Positions 12,649 to 23,535 of a stretch of 64,000 nucleotides of DNA are shown piece after piece. This DNA comes from Mermis nigrescens (lineage: Eukaryota; Nematoda; Enoplea; Mermithida; Mermithidae), in contig JAVLUZ010000154.1 of assembly GCA_036768485.1 (NCBI GenBank), positions 2,119,634 to 2,183,633 on the forward strand, given 5' to 3'. Under the pieces are notes generated by a model. It was not told the origin of the DNA, made no database searches, and saw nothing but the letters and a program-made list of their open reading frames with translations. Both the position numbers and the translations under genes were made by a program. The first letter of the stretch is position 1, and each line of letters opens with the position of its first letter.

Positions 12649-12907
12649 CATTCATGGGCGGCAAGAAAATTCTGGGGGGGGGTGCAAGATTTTTTGAAGG
12701 TCAAAAAATGGCCTTAAAAATGGTGATATGGCGATAAAAACACCATTTTTCGACGTTTCTCATCAAGCACTATCCATTGGCATCAAAAAATTGCGAAAAA
12801 AACGAAAAAAATTTCGAAAATTGAATTCTGGGGGGGTATTTTGATTTCTGGGGAGGGGCATTTTGGTTTCTGGGGGTGCATACCCCCAAACCCTACGCCC
12901 AGGTGTG
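12649..12907 (+). mobile_element. hAT-like MITE, family A
   Basis: 259 bp from CATTCATGGGCGGC to CCCAGGTGTG. The flanks are GATGTAAC (12641-12648) and GATGTAAT (12908-12915), 7 of 8 matching. It has the family core with ACACCATTTTTCGACGTTTC and a right end rich in G runs. Confidence 0.85.
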
Positions 12908-12932
12908 GATGTAATGCGTAATTTCAAATTTA

Positions 12933-15900
12933 GACCTTTTTAAATCAAGCGATATTCAATGTCACTAATGGGCTTTTGTAAGAAAGATAAGAAAAGAATA
13001 ATGGTAGTTAGTGATAGTGATAAAGGGGTGGGCGAAAGCCCTTCACGCAGGCTAAGAAGCCCATTGTGTACCCCACGGAAACTTTTGAGAGCTAGTCGCA
13101 CAAACGTTTTGAGGCTTTAATAAACCCCAAAAGTTGAGCAACAGGCTCCTGTAAAACTGCCGAGGGTTCAATATGTGGAGCATGGAAGAACCTAGCTCTC
13201 AACTTATCAAACCCAGGGCAGTGACAAAGGAAGTGGATAGAATCCTCTTCTGTGAGCAGACATTTAGCGCATTTGGGGTTGTCAGAAACCCCAATAGTAC
13301 ATAGGTGTCTGTTGAGGGGACAGTGTCCAGTTAAGAGACCTATTACTGTCTTAAGCAGCTTACGACCTAAGCTGATCAAGGAGCTGGCTATTTTCTTGCA
13401 TGGCCTCTCCATAAAGGATCTGGCCTGACGACAAGTCTTTTGCTCACTCCAATATTGAACATGTTGTTCCCTGACCCAGCTGTTGATGTCAGCCTTAGCA
13501 ACAGCTCTGGAGACAGCAACTACCGGTTCTGGGCCAACATGTTTACGTGCTGATCCCATTTTTGCAGCATGATCCGCAAATTCATTGCCCTCAATGCCGC
13601 AGTGACCTGGGACCCATAATAATTTGACATTGTTATATTGCGAGAGTTCTTGCAAAGCAAGAACACACTCGAGAACTAACTTTGAAGACACTTTTGGAGA
13701 TAGAAGTGACTTCAGAGCAGATTGACTGTCAGAGCAAATAAAGATGTTCTCATTTCTGAGGGCCATCAATTCTCTGCTACGGCAGCATTGCAAAATAGCA
13801 AGTATTTCTGCCTGAAAGACAGTACACATACTGCCTAAGGTAAAATACCGCATCTGTTTTAAGTTCTGGAAATAGATGCCCGCGCCTGAGGTATTCACAA
13901 AGCGTGATCCATCAGTGTAGCAGACAATTCCAGGAGGCGAGAGAATATCCACTCTAGATTTTTCCCAGTCATCCCTAGTGGGAAACTGAATGGTATAAAG
14001 TCTACCAAAAATAAATTTTGGTACAATGAAGTCACTTGGCATTTTGAGCACTGGCCTAATGGCCTTAGCCCAAACAGCATTGTGACCTACAACCTTGCCT
14101 TTTGCATTCCAACTGCCAGCTATGTTTAGTCGATATGCCGCTGCCCTTGCACAACCCTCCACAAAGATATGCAGGGGAGGCAGGTCCAGCAAGACTTCCA
14201 TGGCTGCAGTCGGTGTGGTGCACATGGCACTACAAATGCTGAGGCAAGCCATTCTATGTAAATGATTAAGCTGACATTTCACAGTAGACAAGTGTGCACG
14301 AGGCCACCAGATTAGTGCAGCATAGGTGATCATGGGTCTAATCACAGACACGAAAAGCCATCGCATGACTCGTGGTGATAGACCCCAGGATTTCCCTACA
14401 GCTCTACGACATTGCCAGAATGCATTAACAGCCTTCTGACATTTGACCTCTACATGATTGTGCCAGTTTAATTTTTGGTCCAAAATAAGTCCCAAAAATT
14501 TGACCTGGTTTGCACGTTGTAGTGGCATACCATAGAAAATTGGTGGTTTAAACCCATCAAGTTTCCGTTTATGAGTGAATAGCACCATTTCGGTTTTCTG
14601 TGGGTTCACAGATAGACCATTATGGTGACACCACTGTTCCACCTTGGCTAAACCACTTTCCATAAGTGAGGAAATGGTGTCAAGGAACCTTCCAGTAACA
14701 AGGATTGCCAAATCATCAGCATATCCTTGACTGTAGAGGCCAGACTTTTGCAAATTCTGCAAAAGTTCGTCCACCACAAGGCACCACAGCAAAGGAGATG
14801 GTACACCTCCTTGTGGACAGCCTTTTGTGGTAGTAAAGATCATGCTGTCTCCATAAGAGTCAGTCATGATATGGCGAAATCTTAGCATAGCATCAATCCA
14901 TTTAACAATGGTCTGATGTATGCCATGATTGGATGCTGCTTTGCAGATAGCATTGAAGGTTGTATTGTCAAATGCCCCTTCAATGTCCAGAAAAACGCCC
15001 AGTGTGAATTGTTTGTTGTCTAATGCCCGTTCAATTCTAGAAACTAGTTCATGAAGGGCCGTATCAACAGACTTTCCACACTGATACGCATGTTGTGTAA
15101 CATGTAAAGGATGTTCCAGCAAGGGACCATCTCTTATAAAGCGATCAATTAATCTTTCCATACACTTCAGTAAGAAGGAGGAAAGACTAATTGGTCTGAA
15201 GGATTTTGCCAGGTCATAGGAACTACGCCCTGGCTTAGGGATAAAGATGACCTTTACTTGCCGCCAGGCTATTGGAACATAGCCAAGTGCTAGGCATCTT
15301 CGATAAATATTCACTAGGGGTCTCACCAGCATGTCCAGTCCTTCCTGCAAAAGAGCTGGAAAAATGCCATCAACCCCTGGAGTCTTGTAGGGTTCGAAGG
15401 ACTTTACAGCCCAGCGAACCTTATCAGGTGTTATCACCCTGCAAGCCAGAACTTGGTCACCAAAGCCAGAAAAACTGGTTGGGCCCAATGTGTCCGGATA
15501 TGCCTCATTTCCAACTGCAAAGCTGCCAGGAAAGTGAGTGTCAAGAAGGTGAAGCAGGGTTTCCCTTCGGTTGAGTGTATACTGACCCGAAGGTAGTTTT
15601 AATGAGCCAACTTCACCTACTTGAGGTTTACATAAAATGCGGCGAAGCCTAGCAGCATCCGACATTTTTCCAATGTTGGAGCAGTAGTCCTGCCAGCACA
15701 ATTGCTTTCTAATGCGTATAAGATGCTTATACTCCTGTCGAACCTTGCGGTAATCAGCCCAATCGGAAATTGATTGAGATAATTTCGCTTGATTCCAAGC
15801 TCTCCTACTTTTCTTACGGAGGTCTTGGAGCTCCCTATTCCACCAGGGAATAGGTTTGCTCTTTTCCCTCTGTAATGTGCAGGAGTTCTCATATGAGGAT

Positions 15901-16257
15901 GTAAGTGCTTGCTGTACAAAGTCAACAGCACCCTCTACGTCCTCTTTTGTTGAGCAACTAGGAGCCCAAGAACCCAAGCGGCTACTAAGGTGCTGCTTAA
16001 AAAGAGCCCAATTAGTGGACCTTGGATTCCTGTACAACCTAGAAGAAAAGGAATCAGCATGTAAAGAGAAGCGTATCTGTCTGTGGTCAGATAGAGACTC
16101 CTCTTGTGAGACATGCCAGTTTCTAATATCATTAGTGAGGTCGAGAGAACATAAGGTTAGATCAATAACCTCCTGTCTCTTTGCCACAACAAATGTAGGT
16201 TCGCTTCCCCAAAGAATAATGGTAACTTAGAGACGTTAATGAAGTCAATGTGCTTGA
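12933..16257 (-). mobile_element. 5'-truncated Jockey-type LINE
   Basis: This unit is noticeably richer in G+C than its surroundings and contains one long open frame (13092-16187, minus). The element is cut inside the endonuclease domain at its 5' side, as is usual for incomplete target-primed reverse transcription. AATTTCAAATTTA (12920-12932) on one side and AATTGTCAAATTTA (16258-16271) on the other may be a 13-14 nt target duplication with one indel. On the minus strand the 3' UTR runs from 13091 down to about 12933. The intact frame indicates recent insertion. Confidence 0.8.
13092..16187 (-). CDS. LINE ORF2: reverse transcriptase and RNase H
   Basis: This 1031-codon open frame encodes the replication protein of a Jockey-type non-LTR retrotransposon. 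The first ~40 residues are the tail of the endonuclease/exonuclease/phosphatase fold (SDHRQI). The reverse transcriptase follows, with the PISLSS region near residue 330 and the catalytic YADD at about 487-490. RNase H comes next, with TDGS near 756, QAE, CSDSQ and GNEFAD providing the acidic residues. A C-terminal Cys/His cluster (CAKC...HFLCHC) lies at about 972-990. The 1031-codon bound relies on a GTG; the sense frame actually begins a little further upstream, where GSEPTFVV is readable, and a frame change near 16210-16230 separates it from DFINVSKL. The protein lacks most of the endonuclease, so this copy cannot transpose by itself. The open frames on the other strand are shadows. Confidence 0.93.
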   Translation of the reverse strand: MAKRQEVIDLTLCSLDLTNDIRNWHVSQEESLSDHRQIRFSLHADSFSSRLYRNPRSTNWALFKQHLSSRLGSWAPSCSTKEDVEGAVDFVQQALTSSYENSCTLQREKSKPIPWWNRELQDLRKKSRRAWNQAKLSQSISDWADYRKVRQEYKHLIRIRKQLCWQDYCSNIGKMSDAARLRRILCKPQVGEVGSLKLPSGQYTLNRRETLLHLLDTHFPGSFAVGNEAYPDTLGPTSFSGFGDQVLACRVITPDKVRWAVKSFEPYKTPGVDGIFPALLQEGLDMLVRPLVNIYRRCLALGYVPIAWRQVKVIFIPKPGRSSYDLAKSFRPISLSSFLLKCMERLIDRFIRDGPLLEHPLHVTQHAYQCGKSVDTALHELVSRIERALDNKQFTLGVFLDIEGAFDNTTFNAICKAASNHGIHQTIVKWIDAMLRFRHIMTDSYGDSMIFTTTKGCPQGGVPSPLLWCLVVDELLQNLQKSGLYSQGYADDLAILVTGRFLDTISSLMESGLAKVEQWCHHNGLSVNPQKTEMVLFTHKRKLDGFKPPIFYGMPLQRANQVKFLGLILDQKLNWHNHVEVKCQKAVNAFWQCRRAVGKSWGLSPRVMRWLFVSVIRPMITYAALIWWPRAHLSTVKCQLNHLHRMACLSICSAMCTTPTAAMEVLLDLPPLHIFVEGCARAAAYRLNIAGSWNAKGKVVGHNAVWAKAIRPVLKMPSDFIVPKFIFGRLYTIQFPTRDDWEKSRVDILSPPGIVCYTDGSRFVNTSGAGIYFQNLKQMRYFTLGSMCTVFQAEILAILQCCRSRELMALRNENIFICSDSQSALKSLLSPKVSSKLVLECVLALQELSQYNNVKLLWVPGHCGIEGNEFADHAAKMGSARKHVGPEPVVAVSRAVAKADINSWVREQHVQYWSEQKTCRQARSFMERPCKKIASSLISLGRKLLKTVIGLLTGHCPLNRHLCTIGVSDNPKCAKCLLTEEDSIHFLCHCPGFDKLRARFFHAPHIEPSAVLQEPVAQLLGFIKASKRLCD

Positions 16258-16271
16258 AATTGTCAAATTTA

Positions 16272-16560
16272 AACTAATTTCGATTAGCAAAATGTTTTCT
16301 TATTCTACTTCTTTAAGAAGTACGCACGATTTATTTCAGTCCTTAAAAAATATTGAATTGACAACTAAATTTTTGCCTTGCTGCTCGAAATGCAGCAATA
16401 GTTCTTCACTTTTTTCTTAGGTTTAATAATTTTTTTTTTGAGAAAAGAAAAGACCTAGCGATTTATGATTGAAATTGTATAAATTAAAAATTTCTCAGTA
16501 TATCATGTTTCTTTTGAACGTAAATTTCTAAAATTTCACTAAAATGCATTAATAACGTGT
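16272..16560. other. Non-coding, no feature seen
   Basis: AT-rich sequence between the LINE and a degenerate family-A MITE; nothing recognised. Confidence 0.4.
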
Positions 16561-16569
16561 TACATGGAC

Positions 16570-16714
16570 AGCCACAAAATTCTGGTGGTCCGATGGAGCA
16601 AAATCGATAAAAACGCAGCAGAAATTTAATTCTAGGCGGTCTATTGAATTTGATTTAAAGAGCCCGCCAAATTCTCGAGGGTTCCAGACTCCAGACCCCC
16701 ACGCCCATCTGTGG
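16570..16714 (+). mobile_element. Degenerate family-A MITE copy
   Basis: The ends GGACAGCCACAAAATTCTGG and CACGCCCATCTGTG and a G-rich right third match family A. The central core is largely deleted, and no convincing target duplication remains. Confidence 0.55.
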
Positions 16715-17114
16715 TCTTAGCGCGAACATGACCTAAATGTATAAAATTACCAGGATAGAAAAACATATTGATGTGCTTACTGAAAATTCTTTCAATTTGT
16801 TGAACTTTTTCCACATTCCATTGAAACGTATTTAAATACATACATACATGTTGCTCAAACAATAGGTGTTATATTTTTCTTTTCTTCCTCAAAAATTCTC
16901 CGACAACACTCAATATGGTAATGACAACCAACTAACCAAAGAAAATATCTTGACATTTAAGTCAAGATACTCCAATTTTGATCATTCCTCAGCAAACATA
17001 TTTTCTAACCCCTCTGGACCTATACATAATCTGTTTTCACATATCTTCGTGCATAAATTTTTGGAATTTCCATCGACAATAAGCCGAGGGTTGCGATAAT
17101 TCTATAATTCTATA

Positions 17115-17906
17115 CAGGCCCGTATCAAGGATTTTATTTCGAGGGGGGGGCGGAAATTTTTGAGGTATCTCGTGAACCAAAACAAAGGCAGTTTTGAGCG
17201 TGTGTCGACAAACTCTGTACGATAGTGAAGAAAAATTTCGAAAATTTTCAAATTTTTTCACTTTATTTTATTTTATTATTCAGTAAATGCATCATTTAAG
17301 CTGATATCTCATCACTTAATCGACGAATTATTTCTTATCTCTTGCCTTTGTATTTAATCATTGTGCTTCATAGAGGAATACAATGCTACTAATACATAAT
17401 TTGGCGCGAAGCTCCGAAAAAATTGACATATACTGCATGTCAAGCTCAAATTTGAGCGGTTTTGAGCGGGCTAGTAGACAAAAAACATATATAAACAATA
17501 AATGCGGCGCAACGCGCCGGAAAAATTCAATGTTTCCCATGTCATAACTCAAATTACATAGCTGTTTTGAGTGAGCTATATAGTGAACTATATAGCTATA
17601 AGCTACAATGAGTTCGGCGCACAGCGCCGAGAAAAATCGACTTGCTCTCTATGTCTACCTCAAATTTGAGCGACTTTTAGCGGTAAAAAAAAGTACACAT
17701 AAACAATAAATCCGGCGCAAGACGCCGGAAAATTTTGAGTTTACTATCTCAAAAGTACGCAAAAAACCTGTTTGGCGATGTTTCAGACACGCACTTCACC
17801 AATTTTCTATTGTTCTCTTTCGGGAACTCTTGGGAGAAACGAAAATTTTTCTTATTTCGGATTGAGGAGCGGGCGGGCGGCCCTTCATTCCCTGAATACA
17901 GGCCTG
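17115..17906. mobile_element. hAT-like non-autonomous element, family H
   Basis: 792 bp with inverted ends CAGGCCCGTATCAAGG and (complement of the right end) CAGGCCTGTATTCAGGG. The flanks ATTCTATA (17107-17114) and ATTATATT (17907-17914) agree at 6 of 8 positions. The interior holds four spaced GC palindromes (GGCGCGAAGCTCCG, CGGCGCAACGCGCCGG, CGGCGCACAGCGCCG, CCGGCGCAAGACGCCGG), each followed by A-rich sequence, so an internal unit of about 110 bp may be repeated. No transposase frame. Confidence 0.65.
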
Positions 17907-18129
17907 ATTATATTTCAGATGAATGCTATAATCTCAATCTGTCAGCTTATTTTTGGAGGTGGTTTTAAAATTTATGACCGAAGTTGTGTGAAACATGTTA
18001 TAATCACAAAGTGTAATAGAATGTGATTTCACTAGAATTTTTATAACTGAATGAATAATAGCGATAGAACTGCCAATTTTCTGTTAGATGCGCAAGGTCA
18101 CGCTGCAGCAAATTTTAGACTCGATTGCA

Positions 18130-19200
<1,071 letters not shown>

Positions 19201-19204
19201 GAAA

Positions 19205-19460
19205 CGTCATCTCGACGGGTTAAAGCGCAAAAGAAGCGCAAAAACTATAAATAGCACATCCGAGCAGCAAAACGAGATGAGAGGAAAGCACATCCGTAAC
19301 AGCGAAACGAGCTGCTGGGGAAGCACATCCGAACAGCGGAACGAGCTGACGGGAAAGCACATTCGAACAGTGAAACGAGCTGCTGGGGAAGCACATCCGA
19401 ACAGCGGAACGAGCTGACGGGAAAGCACATTCGAACAGTGAAACGAGCTGTCGGGAAATA
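19205..19460 (+). repeat. Tandem array with about 33/66-bp unit
   Basis: Alternating sub-units carry AGCACATCCGAACAGCGGAA and AAGCACATTCGAACAGTGAA, with CGAGCTGACGGG and CGAGCTGCTGGGG between them. Together they give a higher-order unit of about 66 bp. The array ends beside the left target duplication of the element at 19473-21332. Confidence 0.88.
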
Positions 19461-19558
19461 GCGCATGACTTCGGCCCAACCGTAAATCCTACTAATGAAA
19501 AAGATTGGGAGAAATAAATAGCATGATAAGCATAGGTAAGCACACACGGAGCCTGGAC

Positions 19559-19826
19559 CATAGGTGGGCAGCACCAAAAATTCTGGGGGGAGGGGGTAGA
19601 AAAAATTTTCAAAGGTCAAAAAATGGCCTCAAAATTGGTCGTATGGCGAAAAAAACACCATTTTTTGACGTTTCTATAATCAAGCACTATCCAATGGCAT
19701 CAAAAAATCGATAAAAAAGCGAAAAAATTTCAAAATTTCAATTCTGGGGGGGTATTTTGATTTCTGGGGGGGGGTATTTCAACTTCTGGGGGTGCACACC
19801 CCCTCCAAACCCCACGCCCACGTGTG
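19559..19826 (+). mobile_element. hAT-like MITE, family A, nested
   Basis: 268 bp from CATAGGTGGGCAGC to GCCCACGTGTG. The flanks are an exact 8-bp GCCTGGAC at 19551-19558 and 19827-19834. The target lies inside a minisatellite unit, so the insertion post-dates the array. This is one of the best-preserved family-A copies in the window. Confidence 0.93.
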
Positions 19827-19834
19827 GCCTGGAC

Positions 19835-20260
19835 CATGATAAGCACAAGTAACCACCCGGAGCCTGGGAGAAACGGGAGAAACGGCGAAACCATGATAAG
19901 CATAGGTAACCATAACCGGAGTCCGGGAGAAACCGTAGAAACGGTGGAACCATGATAAGCATAGGTAACCAAACCGGGAGCCTGGGAGAAACGGGAGAAA
20001 CGGCGAAACCATGATAAGCATATGTAGGTATCCACACCGGAAGCCGGGGAGAAACGGCGTATCATGATAAGCATAGGTAACCCTACCCGGAGTCCGGGAG
20101 AAACGGGAGAAACGGTGGAACTATGATAAGCATAGGTAAGCACACCGGGAGCCTGGGAGAAACGGGAGAAACGGCGAAACAATGATAAGCATAGGTAACC
20201 AAACCGGGAGCCTGGGAGAAACGGGAGAAACGGCGAAACCATGATAAGCATAGGTAACCA
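19835..20260 (+). repeat. Minisatellite, about 58-bp unit (left block)
   Basis: Roughly seven units of CCATGATAAGCATAGGTAAC, then an AAACCGGGAGCCTGGGAG segment, then AAACGGGAGAAACGGCGAAA. Partial units also lie at 19520-19558, left of the nested MITE. The array resumes at 21021-21180 after the nested element. Long minus-strand frames across it are repeat artefacts. Confidence 0.93.
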
Positions 20261-21020
20261 CACGGTTTTTTTTTGTATTCGGCAAAGATTTTTCCCGATG
20301 TACAAAGACTTTTCGGGACCGTCTTTGTACATGTACAAAGATTTTTGGGAAGACAAAAATTGAAAAAAAGGTCTAAAATTCGAAAAATTTCGGCGCTTCG
20401 CGCCGAAATGAGTAATTGTGTGTTCTATATATCTTTATAATGCCAGAAATTGCATTTCAAAAGTAAAAATGTCAAATTTTTCGGCGCTTCGCGCCATTTT
20501 AAGACGATTCTTAGTGATTTTTGCCCTTAGAGACCCAGAAATTAGCTAAAACACATTACGAAAAGTGGAAGAACTCTGTTTTTACGACACTAAAATCGCT
20601 GCTGTACCATATTATAGTACCCAAAAATTTTGTGTGTACAAAATGTATAAAGATTTTTAGAAAGACAAAAACTGTAAAAAGGTGTAAAATTCCCAAAATT
20701 TTCGGCGCTTCGCGCCGAGCTGATAAATTATTTGTCCTATATATCTTTAAAATGGCAGAATTTGCATTTAGAATGGGAAAATGTCAATATTTTTCGGCGC
20801 TTCGCGCCGTTTTCAGATAATTTTTAGTAATTTTTGGCGTCAGAAACCCAGAAATTAGCTAAAATACACTACCAAAGATCGAAAACCCTGTTTTACCACA
20901 CTAAAATCGCTACTGTACTATATTATAATACACAAAATTTTGCATGTACAAAATGTACAAAGACTTTTGGGGACCATCTTTGTACATGTACAAACGGACC
21001 TTGTACAAAAAAAAACACTG
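20261..21020 (+). mobile_element. hAT-like non-autonomous element, family C, nested
   Basis: 760 bp from CACGGTTTTTTTTTGTATTC to TTGTACAAAAAAAAACACTG. It is flanked by an exact 8-bp GGTAACCA (20253-20260 and 21021-21028), which splits the minisatellite. The interior is two related half-units, each with a GTACAAAGACTTTT/TTTGTACATGTACAAA block and two CGGCGCTTCGCGCCG palindromes. The copies at 48216-48664 and 55583-55996 contain a single half-unit. No transposase is present. Confidence 0.92.
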
Positions 21021-21310
21021 GGTAACCACTCTGGGAGCCGGATAAACAGCGGAACCATGATAAACATGAGCAGACCACCTGGGAGAAACGGGAGAAACGG
21101 CGAAACCATGATAAGCATAGGTAACCAAACCGGGAGCCTGGAAGAAACGGGAGAAACGGCGAAACCATGTAAAGGAAAGGTAATCACGTCCGGAGAAACG
21201 TTTCTCCCAACGAGGGAAATTTTGATGGGAGACACGTTTCTCCCGGAAAAACGTTTCTCCCCACGGGAAAATTTTGATGGGAAAAACGTTTCTCCCACCG
21301 GGGGAAACAC
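21021..21310 (+). repeat. Minisatellite (right block) and second tandem block
   Basis: Positions 21021-21180 continue the ~58-bp minisatellite found left of the nested element. Positions 21180-21310 hold two to three copies of a ~60-bp unit containing AAACGTTTCTCCC and GAAAATTTTGATGGGA. Confidence 0.85.
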
Positions 21311-21341
21311 TAGTAGGATTTACGGGTTGGCCCATGACTTC

Positions 21342-21792
21342 GATGAGTGTGTGGTACATATGTGCACCGCACTTACATATACATAGTCTGTTTCATTTAA
21401 ATTTGAGGTTTTTGAAAATGTTTAAAGTGACTACAAAAGTGTTTTAATCTAATGACGGTAAATATGATATTCTACAGTATGCCGAGTCACTTGAAAATGT
21501 ATGCCAGTGCTAAGCCGCATTACTACATCAGAATTTTAAACCGCTTTTGTAGCCTCAGTTTTCAAGAAAAATGATTTGCACTGTTAGCGTTGACCATGCT
21601 AAGTATGCATGGCCGGGCTGAAGTTTACAGAAAGCGATTCTGAAGCATATGATGTTTTGCAATAATGAATCAATATCCTATAATTTGCGCCTACATGTTT
21701 GATGTCGAAGTGAAAACTTGAACATATAATTAACCGCTGCTATCTTTTTACTGTGATGACATAAACATGAATATGCGAATGCGAACCACCGT
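21342..21792. other. Non-coding, no gene seen
   Basis: No recognisable gene or repeat lies between the Mutator-like element and the large inverted repeat. Confidence 0.4.
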
Positions 21793-22269
21793 TTTTTTCC
21801 ACTTTCTGGTCTATTTGTCAACCAAAATTTTAGGGAATGGAAAAAATTTTTGGGCTTGGTTGGCATTCGTGAAAAATTTTTGTAATGCTAAAAATGCGGG
21901 CTAAACTTTACTATATGGTGTGAACGGAAAACTTGCAGATGTACGTAGAAAGGAACGATATTGATTGAAATGAGGAGGACATGCATAAAGAGAGTGCGGA
22001 AAAGAAATTTTATGAAAAACGGACCAATATTGGTGAAGATAGAGTTACTCAGGATATAGCTGCATTAAAGTGAGGTATTTTACAGTTTACCAAAAATGTT
22101 CCGAATTTGAGCTGAAAACATATGTATCTGACATTTTCAAGGTCGCTGATTACGAAAAAATAAGTTTTATTTTACGGGAAAAAAATTTTGTTTGAAATTT
22201 TTAAATTTGAAAAAACAATTTTTTGCATGTTCTTTCTGTCTAGATAATGTGAAAATTCAAGTTTCTGCT

Positions 22270-22425
22270 TAAATGACGCTTAGGCTTAGGCTTAGTTTAT
22301 CTGAGAAGGTGTTTTCGGCTGCTTAGGTTGAGGTCGCTCCCGCTTAGGTCGAGGTATAGATGCTTAGGTCAACGTATAGATGCTTAGGTCGATGTATAGA
22401 TGCTTAGGTCGACCTAACTTGGGTA
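22270..22425 (+). repeat. Short tandem repeat, CTTAGG-based
   Basis: CTTAGGCTTAGGCTTAG is followed by four units of about 20 bp carrying GTATAGATGCTTAGGTCGA. CTTAGGC triplets also occur near 26920 and 53650. TTAGGC is the nematode telomere unit, but three copies are too few to call telomeric. Confidence 0.8.
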
Positions 22426-22909
22426 CATGTTATTCTACATTCCATTGTTTGAATCTTCAAATGGTTGGAACTTTAAGATAATCCAAAAATGCTGTTTGAA
22501 TCGTATTTAAGTAGAAATCTTTAACTGGATGTAAACAATGCTAAAAATAGTGAAATTAAAAAAATTTCTTGAGAATTTGGGCAAAAAATTACAAAAACAT
22601 TTTTCTTTAATCTTGGTTTCCACGCAGTATAACTTAATTTTTTGTAATCTGCGACCTTAAATATGGCAGGAAAATATTAATTAGTAAAAATTGGAAACCT
22701 TTGATAAACTGCTAAAATTCCATAAAGTGGCTCAAAATGGTGAATGTCGAAGTATGATGTTTGAAGTACCGTAACTGTGAGTTTTGTATGGATTTGGTTT
22801 ATTATTTTTTTCCGCGTCTTTTAGTGACACAAAGTATCGTTTTTGCGCAATTGTATGGCAGTTCTGCCGGAATGGCGCAAAATCGGTTCACACCATATTC
22901 TTCAAAAAC

Positions 22910-23535
22910 TCCAAAATGCGTTTTAGAGAGGTAAAACCTTAAAAATTTTTAGGCGCTTCGCGCCGAATTGATTTAATTCTTACTTATTATTAATCTTTAA
23001 GCCGCGCCGCGCCAATTGCAGCATTTTTATCGACAATCTGGTCTAGAACTTTATTACGATTGAAAATCCTTACCTTCTGCAGGGATTCAGTTAGTTTTTG
23101 AAATGCAAAAATGCGTTTTAGAGAAGTGAAACTACTAAAATTTTCGGCGCTTCGCGCCGGATTGATCTAATTCTTTTTGTTATTAATCTTTAAGCCGCGC
23201 CGCGTCAATTGCAGCATTTTTATCGACAATTTGATCTAGAATTTTACTACGATTGAAAATCCTTATCTTCTGCACGGATTCGGTTAGTTTTTGTAATGCA
23301 AAAATGCGTTTTAGAGAGGTGAAACTACAAAATTTTTCGGCGCTTCGCGCCGAATTGATTTAATTCTTACTTGTTAGTAATGTTTAAGCCGCGCCATGCC
23401 AATCGACAATCTGGTCCTAGGACTTCACTACGATTGAAAATCCTTACCTTCTGCACAGTTTTTGTAATGCAAAAATGATTTAGAGAACTAATATTTCAAA
23501 ATTTTCTGGCGCTTCGCGCCATTCAATAAATTATA
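22910..23535 (+). repeat. Tandem units of about 190 bp inside the inverted repeat
   Basis: Three to four head-to-tail units contain ATGCGTTTTAGAGAGGTGAA, then TTTTCGGCGCTTCGCGCCGA, then TTTAAGCCGCGCC, TTATCGACAATCTGGTC and GATTGAAAATCCTTACC. A single inverted counterpart lies at about 24420-24610, so the array expanded after or during formation of the inverted repeat, in one arm only. Confidence 0.88.

Larger units (their letters stand above)
19473..21332. mobile_element. Mutator-like element carrying a minisatellite
   Basis: The termini are GGCCCAACCGTAAATCCTAC (from 19473) and, as the complement of the right end, GGCCAACCCGTAAATCCTAC (ending 21332). Both are flanked by an exact 9-bp duplication, CATGACTTC (19464-19472 and 21333-21341). 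A 9-bp duplication with GG-starting ends is the Mutator (MULE) signature. The 1860-bp interior codes for no transposase. It consists of a ~58-bp minisatellite interrupted by two younger hAT-type elements (19559-19826 and 20261-21020) and a second short tandem block at 21180-21310. Confidence 0.75.

Noticed and set aside
19220..20356. Minus-strand frames of up to 208 codons
   Set aside because: Periodic peptides from the 58-bp minisatellite and the 33/66-bp array; no conserved domain and no independent codon signal.
22270..22290. Telomeric TTAGGC sequence
   Set aside because: Only about three hexamers, also found at 26920 and 53650; too short to indicate a telomere or a nematode origin.
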